Positions 57,996-64,000 of a stretch of 64,000 nucleotides of DNA are shown piece by piece. The notes under the pieces were generated by a model. That model did no database searches. It was not told where the DNA came from and worked only from the letters and a program-made list of their open reading frames with translations. Position numbers and translations under genes: made by a program. Position 1 is the stretch's first letter. Every line of letters starts with the position of its first letter. The stretch spans positions 124,001-188,000 of the forward strand of contig CACVBU010001193.1 of assembly GCA_902728285.1 (NCBI GenBank). Direction: 5' to 3'. The stretch is from Clytia hemisphaerica. Taxonomy: Eukaryota > Cnidaria > Hydrozoa > Leptothecata > Clytiidae.

Positions 57996-58015
57996 GTCTG
58001 AACACGACCAAACTA

Positions 58016-61000
58016 AACAAGACGACTTAAAGTCGAAAATTTCGCATAATACTTGAACATCAACGACGAAGACGCGTGAAACGTGACTCCTGCAGCATTA
58101 TGCATTTTGAATGAAGCGTTACACAAAATATACACAATGTATTGTACACACAGGTCATAGATGTCATAGATACCCTGTTTTTTTTAATGAAAAATCTCAA
58201 TCCATTAAAAAAAAGATTCCTTAAAAGAATTAGAGAAAGAATTCTATTCTATAAAGCGTAAACAAAATCTTTCAATTCAGAATAATTCAGAGAACTGCAT
58301 TATACTTGAGAAGAATAATTTTAAATTTTTTTGAAAACGTAGAAAAAAAAATGAACTTTTCATTCTTTGATGCCAGAAACCTCATTTTGTGCTTTGAAGG
58401 AACTTGTGATAAAGACTTCTTTCACTTGCGCAAAGTTTATATCAACTTCTTTTTATAAACATTAGAATTTATCTAAAATTGAGAAAAATGGCTAGGCAGA
58501 AAAATCTGTTGTATATTATCTTCGCTTTCTGATATAAATGATGGCCCACCACCATCAAAATCATTGGACTTTTCCAGAAAAAATTCGAATATGGGGGTGG
58601 GATGAAGGATATAACATTTTTTGGAAATCCCCCCCCTGGACATTGTGACTTTTGATCCCCCGGACAGCAGGTCTAACCCCCCCCCCGCCCCGGACAAGCA
58701 TCAGTTGATCCCATCGAGAGCAAGTTTACCCCCCCCCCCAGGACAAGGCAAATTTTGTAGATTTTTCACTACCCTCCCCTCCAGACACTATATCCTCCAC
58801 CCCCATCCCGGGGGGGGTACTAGGGCAAGATGGGTTACGGGGATGCTCCGCTGGTCAGGGTACCTTTTTTGACCTCCACGAGTCCCAGGTAGGGTCGCAA
58901 AAACACCAAAAAGAAAAATAAGTCCCTCGTAGGGTGCCTATTTTTGGAAAATTTGAGGAAAAAGTAGAAAATTTGAGAAAATTTTGGAATTTCAGTCCCA
59001 TTCAGGGTCACTTTTTTCGCAAATTTCGAGTCCCACGTAGGGTCCATTTTTCGATCCTCAGCGGAGCACCCCCGTCGGTCGACAAGGGTAGTACCCCCCC
59101 CCCGGGACCCCCATGTACAGACATTTTCTGGAAGAGCCCATTAAAGGCAAAAAGTTGAGCACACACATTTTTTTTATAAACATACGGTAAATTTCGGCTG
59201 AAGCTCACTATGCTTAAGTAAAGCTCAATTTTGAGACTCGAATTATGCTTAACCCTATGCTTGGTAAAAAAAATTTGTAAGTTTAGATAGTGTACATTCT
59301 TAAGAGACCAAGTTGTGTTATTTATAAGAGATTAAACAAAATAAAATCACCAATTTTTCGAATTTTGTTTGTAATTCTCTTCTTCATTCTTCTGTTATTT
59401 TCTGAAGTCTGGGAAATTATGATTCTAAAGATTTCTTTGGCTGAGCCCAAAGGTATGCTTAGCATATGCTTAATTTTTCTGGAAATTTGAGCTTCAGTAT
59501 GCTTATAAACGTTATGCTTATAAAGAAAATGAGTGCAGTTGAGCTCCAGCTTCTGGACTAGAAAATTGCAGGGTAAAAACTAGCCAACTTTAAGCTTTAA
59601 AGAAATAATACTTCTTGAGATTATTAAACTTTGACTCCTTTATAACTGCTTTAAACTGCACCCCATTAAACAAACCCTCCCCAATCTCTTGCCGATTATC
59701 CCGTGAAAAATATATAGGGGAAAGATTCCAGAAAAGTTACAAGAATCATAGTGCGGAAATGGGAATCTTATACAAACAACGTACCATGGTTCAAAATGAA
59801 AATCCTAATTAGCAAAAGGTGTATCAAGATCGGTGAAGTTTGATTGAAGCTCGATTAGTTTGATTTATTACCTTATAGCCCATTCTTTTTACATTCCAAT
59901 GGCTTATTAGCAGACGTCCACGCTAAAACTTAAAGAGCGAGGCAATATCTATCATCCCATCGGGGAGGAAAAGCTGGAACTTTTACTAACCAAACTCATC
60001 GAACACCAATCAAACTTCATCGAATAAAAAACTGTCATCATTAACGAGGGACCGCTGTACATTGTACGGTGGTGTACGGTGGGGCTGGATCTAAATGTCC
60101 TTTGTACGAAGGTGAAAATAGGTTAATTTGAAATCTGCTGTATTATCTGTATACCCCACCTTACCCACAGTAAATCATCGTACAATGACAATGTATGGCA
60201 GTGTCTAGGCAGGGTTGTTTTGATTATACAAAAATGATTGCTGAATTTCAATTGACATGATTTCTAAGAAATACCGCCCGTGAGATCGGGTAACTTGCAT
60301 AAGCCCTCAAATGAATTACCCATTTGGTCATTAAAATACAAAGTTAAATCAAAACAAAAATGGTAGGCTAGAGCTGCAAGCGGAGCTGCATAGTTCATTT
60401 GTTTTGAAATTTTGCTGCTTTGATTGGTCAGTCGTTTGATGGCTGTGCAAGTTACCCTCTGTTACCGGACTTCATGGTACTTGCTAAAAATGACTCTTTG
60501 TCACAACTGGTTTCACTATTAACACATAACTATCTGGTGAAAAAAGAAAAAAAAGATCATACCTGTGCTGTTTTGTAGTTTTGGTGAAGAAGAGAAGAGA
60601 GGGTTAGTAATGTTCTTGTTTGTTGTGGAAAATTAACTCTTTTTGTACTACTTACTAAGCATGATCAATTTATTGGTGCATTCACTAACTACACAAACAT
60701 AAAGTACTTAGTAGTAAACAAATATTAAACCTATAAACACTCTACAAAAGATCAGAAAATATTATTTATACAGCAGCAGCAAGTTTCCAAGCAGCCATTA
60801 AAAAGTTCTCACGATGAATGTTTACAAAGGCTTGGTTACACTTCTTAGCTTTAGCGTATTTTATTTATTAGGAAAAGCCCTGTTTTTATCACTTTTTTAT
60901 CTTTGTGAGTGAGTCCACCTTTAGAATATTTGCCGTAGTACGCCCGCAGCCAAACGCCCACGCCATAATTTGCGCCCCAAAAAATGTCTCGCCAGCCAGA

Positions 61001-61050
61001 CACACGGAAGGCTATTGTAATACTTTCGCTAAGCGAAATTAATAAAAGCT
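58016..61050. mobile_element. Large dispersed element, right arm of inverted pair
   Basis: Inverse copy of 21345-23774. It is longer because of at least two insertions: a G-tract repeat at ~58800-59110 and a ~385 bp TTATGCTTA element at ~59155-59540. Conversely, the MITE near 60280-60485 lacks a segment present in the left arm. Shared blocks include GCGCAAATTATGGCGTGGGC and GGCTGCGGGCGTACTACGGC (as complement here). No transposase is seen. Confidence 0.7.
59155..59540. mobile_element. TTATGCTTA-rich insertion in the right arm
   Basis: Compared with the left arm, which has CAACTACTCAACTGC here, this arm carries ~385 bp bounded by GTTGAGC at both sides, a likely 6-7 bp target duplication. The interior has repeated ATGCTTAAG/TATGCTTAT and inverted ends (AAGCTCACTATGCTTA / GTATGCTTATAAACG). 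Relatives occur at 63450-63960. Confidence 0.55.
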
Positions 61051-61212
61051 CAAAATCACTTTTACGAATTCTTTTATAAACATAATCGATCTTCCCCTCG
61101 CTATTGCCATTGTTACAAGAGGCAGGTTTGGGTACGCCTCTTAAGACAAAGGACGTAACGAGGAGAAGATCCATTAAGTTTTGAAAAGAAATCGTGTAAA
61201 CGATTTTTGGAT

Positions 61213-62315
61213 CTACCTCCGGGTACCCCGGTGGAGGTCCTATAAATTAACCTGTGTTCTTCCGTCCCGGTCGTCCGTTCGTTCGTTCGTCTGTTACCAG
61301 CTTTTCTCGAGATTGGCTTTTTTGGCGCAATGATGCAAAAATGATGATTCCTAAAAAGTGCCCGATTTTCGAAAAAAAAAATATGCCGGAAAAACTGCTT
61401 TTTTGGCATTTTCTCCTGATTTTATCATTAGTTTTTTCTGATTTTTTGCTCAAAGATGAGCATTAACAATGCCCAAAACATGGCCGAGTCCGATTTTTTT
61501 CCGGCTGAAAATGCTGGAAATATCCCGGAAATCGCCGTTTTTCTGGATTTTAATTGGACTTTTTCCTTATAATTGGTTGCTTTTTAATTCAAAACATTAT
61601 TAATAACAATGCCCATCATCAAGCATGTTTCAATTTTCAATAAAATTGATATTTGAAGCCGGAACTATTTAAAAATCGCTGGAACAACCTATTTTCGCCG
61701 GTAAGACAGTATTTCTTGAATTTCTCGAGCTTCACATTATATTTTTTTATGAAATTTTGCACACTGATGCAAAATGACAATACCTAAAATGTGATGGAGC
61801 CCGATTTTTGAAAAACATTCTTTTTCAGGCCGAAAATGCCGGAAATATGCCGGAAAACCCGTTTTTTTGACATTTTCTCGAATTTTCATCCTTAGTTTTT
61901 TCTGATGTTTTGCAGAAAGATGCGTATTCGCAATGCTCAAAACATGGCCAAGTTCAATTTTTGAGAACATTTTTTTCCCGGTTGAAAATACCGCAAATCG
62001 CCGTTTTTACAGATTTTCATTGGGTTTTTTTCCTCATATTTTTATGTTTTTTCACACAAAAACATTATTGATAACAATGCTCACCATCAAGCCTGATTCA
62101 ATTGTCAATTAAATTGATTTTTGCGACCAGAACTTTCTATTTATTTTTTCCCTACAACCCTTCCGTCTCCCCCCATCAACAATCAATGATGAATTTATTG
62201 CGTTATGCATTTTCGCTAAACGCTATATTTTCTGACTGATTTTTTTCATTTTTCTCCTCGCATTGATATCTAACTTTCATCATCAGGTAGGTCCATTCAG
62301 CATCTAGCTTGTTCC
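61213..62315 (+). mobile_element. Helentron/HINE-like element, copy C
   Basis: Same head as copy A (CTACCTCCGGGTACCCCGG), a short GTYC tract (61262-61290), CTGTTACCAGCTTTTCTC, diverged core units containing GGAGCCCGATTTTTG, and the same end (AGGTAGGTCCATTCAGCAT, 62285-62303). The microsatellite is only a few units long here. Confidence 0.6.
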
Positions 62316-63490
62316 AATTCATTTTAAATGAGTAAATTGGAAAATGATTTCGATGATGAGATGACGATGACAACTACACAAATGATCTAAAGCCATTTAA
62401 AAAATCTAAAGATTACACCAAAGTATCCATAAACAAGTTTGCATGTATAACCATGACTAACCATGATTTCTTGGAAAATGAACTCGCCCCTGTTTCTTCT
62501 TTTTCATGTTTTTATTTAACAGAAAGCTGTATGTTCAGTAGCAAGTAGAGGGTTACCTAGCCTGGTTAAGGCTCACCCTATTTTTGTTGCAGTGTTTCTC
62601 CGTGCCCTTACGGCTTTAGTGGAGTTGGTACAAACAAGCGGACTGCATTCTGATCTGAGAATGCAAATCGTTCTAGGGAGACCAGGCTGTAAACCAGAAC
62701 ATAAAATATCAAAAGCTAGACTGTGAAATAGTTTACAGCCTGAATATCCAGGTTAATTAACAGTTAGAGCTTGCGTACCTTAAATTGGTTTGCTTTGCAT
62801 AGTTTTTGATCATGTGATTAAAAAGTTAACCAATCCTAAGAGTCAAAAATAGTAACGTGATCAAAAGATATGCAAATCGCAACTTGCCTTTTATTCACAA
62901 CAAAGGAAAAGTTGACAATAAAGCTAAAACAATACAGAGTATGACAATAGAGAGTGGTGTCCAGATTTGGTGTAAAAAGTAAGTTAAATAAACCGAAATA
63001 AAACAAAAGATTCTTTTGAAGAACGACAAATAAACAAGAAATATGTTCAATTTGCCTTTTTGAGTGGAGTGGAGTGGAGTACGGGATTCACATAAGGATA
63101 TTCTATTAACACAGGCTTTGAACTTTCACATGGCATTTTTTAATCCACAAAAAAATTATTCCAGCGATAAAAGAGATACAAGTATACACGCAGTTGAAAT
63201 TCTGCACTTTAGAGACAGTGCCGTAGGAAGCATTTTTTGAGGGGGGCATAAGTTCAGTGACACCGCCAGCCCCCCTGGTCGAAAATCTTGATAAGATCTT
63301 GCAATTACTTCCTTGGATTCAAGAATTTTGCAAGATCAGGCAAGATCTTACATGTCAAAAGGGTTCATGGATTTAAGAATTTTAGGTAAGATCTTACAGG
63401 GGCTGATAGATTTTATTCTTTGTTAAGTAGATCAAGGTACCAAGGGCTACGAAATAATACATATTTTTTCTATAAGCATATTTTCTTTGG
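62316..63490. other. Intergenic DNA, no gene seen
   Basis: An imperfect inverted pair (CTAGCCTGGTTAAGG near 62558 and AGACCAGGCTGTAAACC near 62678) and a (GGAGT)n stretch at 63065-63080 are the only structures noticed. Confidence 0.4.
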
Positions 63491-63832
63491 AAAACAGGCT
63501 CAGTTATGCTTAGCTATATTTTGGAATCAAGCACAAATTATGCTTATTTATATTTCCGAAAAAAACAGAGATAGATTTTTTCTGTAGATTCTTCTGCCAC
63601 CGAATTGAGTGCAAATAATAGCAAGCTCTCCATTCACTGAATTCTTCTAAGGTTCATTTAAAAAACAGGCTCAGTTATGCTTAGCTATATTTTGGAATCA
63701 AGCACAAATTATGCTTATTTATATTTCCGAAAAAAACAGAGATAGATTTTTTCTGTAGATTCTTCTGCCACCGAATTGAGTGCAAATAATAGCAAGCTCT
63801 CCATTCACTGAATTCTTCTAAGGTTCATTTAA
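63491..63832. repeat. 171 bp tandem duplication
   Basis: AACAGGCTCAGTTATGCTTA at 63493 recurs at 63664. The two 171 bp units appear identical through GAATTCTTCTAAGGTTCATT. The unit belongs to the TTATGCTTA element family that continues to ~63960. Confidence 0.9.
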
Positions 63833-64000
63833 AATGGAAAAGAAAAATGAATCTTCCAAAGTACACAACCCATGACCAATGACCAAAGCTCACTAATATG
63901 CTTATTTTTTTCACTGATTACCCAGGTCTCAGCATGCTTAGAAACGTTATGCTTATAAAAAGAAAAACATTTTTTAATTTCATGACTAACTCGAGGCTAT

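Noticed and set aside
60851-61174. Minus-strand ORF containing WRDIFWGANYGVGVWLRAYYG
   Set aside because: It is partly open in the left arm too, but ends quickly in both, has no recognised domain and lies in the dispersed repeat.
1-64000. CRISPR arrays, operons or ribosome binding sites
   Set aside because: The window is eukaryotic with GT-AG introns; the regular repeats present are transposon arrays and microsatellites with no spacer structure.

Overview
The window is nuclear DNA of an animal, most likely an AT-rich invertebrate genome loaded with small transposons. The evidence is GT-AG introns throughout, an adhesion-type GPCR, a SNAPc large subunit, a nucleoporin and an SLC19 carrier. 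A DZIP3-type HEPN protein would suit a sponge, cnidarian or other marine invertebrate, but the sequence alone does not settle the phylum. All gene models were built by hand from protein similarity, splice sites and codon phase.

Layout. (1) 761-13292, minus: NUP54, 15 exons, with a 4.7 kb first intron packed with nested inverted-repeat elements. (2) 13293-13704: a 412 bp divergent promoter shared with SNAPC4. (3) 13705-43994, plus: SNAPC4, 23 exons over 30 kb. (4) Two genes lie antisense inside SNAPC4 introns: a 20-exon LDLa/HRM/seven-transmembrane receptor (23695-31631, in the 13.7 kb intron 12) and a two-exon pogo/Tigger-type transposase gene (37795-39423, in intron 17) whose third catalytic aspartate is replaced. 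(5) 49050-51258, plus: an SLC19 folate/thiamine-family transporter, three coding exons. (6) 52870-54630, plus: a 586-codon ORF with a DZIP3-like HEPN domain interrupted by a cysteine-rich module. (7) 54631-64000: mostly repeats, with one doubtful short ORF.

Repeats explain most non-coding space. They include about a dozen TIR/MITE elements, many with TA target duplications, and a foldback element. At least two copies of a tRNA-derived SINE family are present, plus two tRNA-like relics. Three elements combine a GTYC tetranucleotide microsatellite with a shared 3' end, resembling Helentron/HINE elements; one carries about 680 bp of GTTC repeat. A 2.4-3 kb element occurs in inverted orientation at 21345-23774 and 58016-61050.

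Functional links: NUP54 (central pore channel) and SNAPC4 (snRNA-promoter recognition) are housekeeping genes on one bidirectional promoter. The receptor, transporter and HEPN gene are neighbours without an evident shared pathway. The most notable items are the nested receptor with no visible GPS cleavage motif, the HEPN protein with the inserted cysteine module, and the intact but catalytically altered pogo gene.
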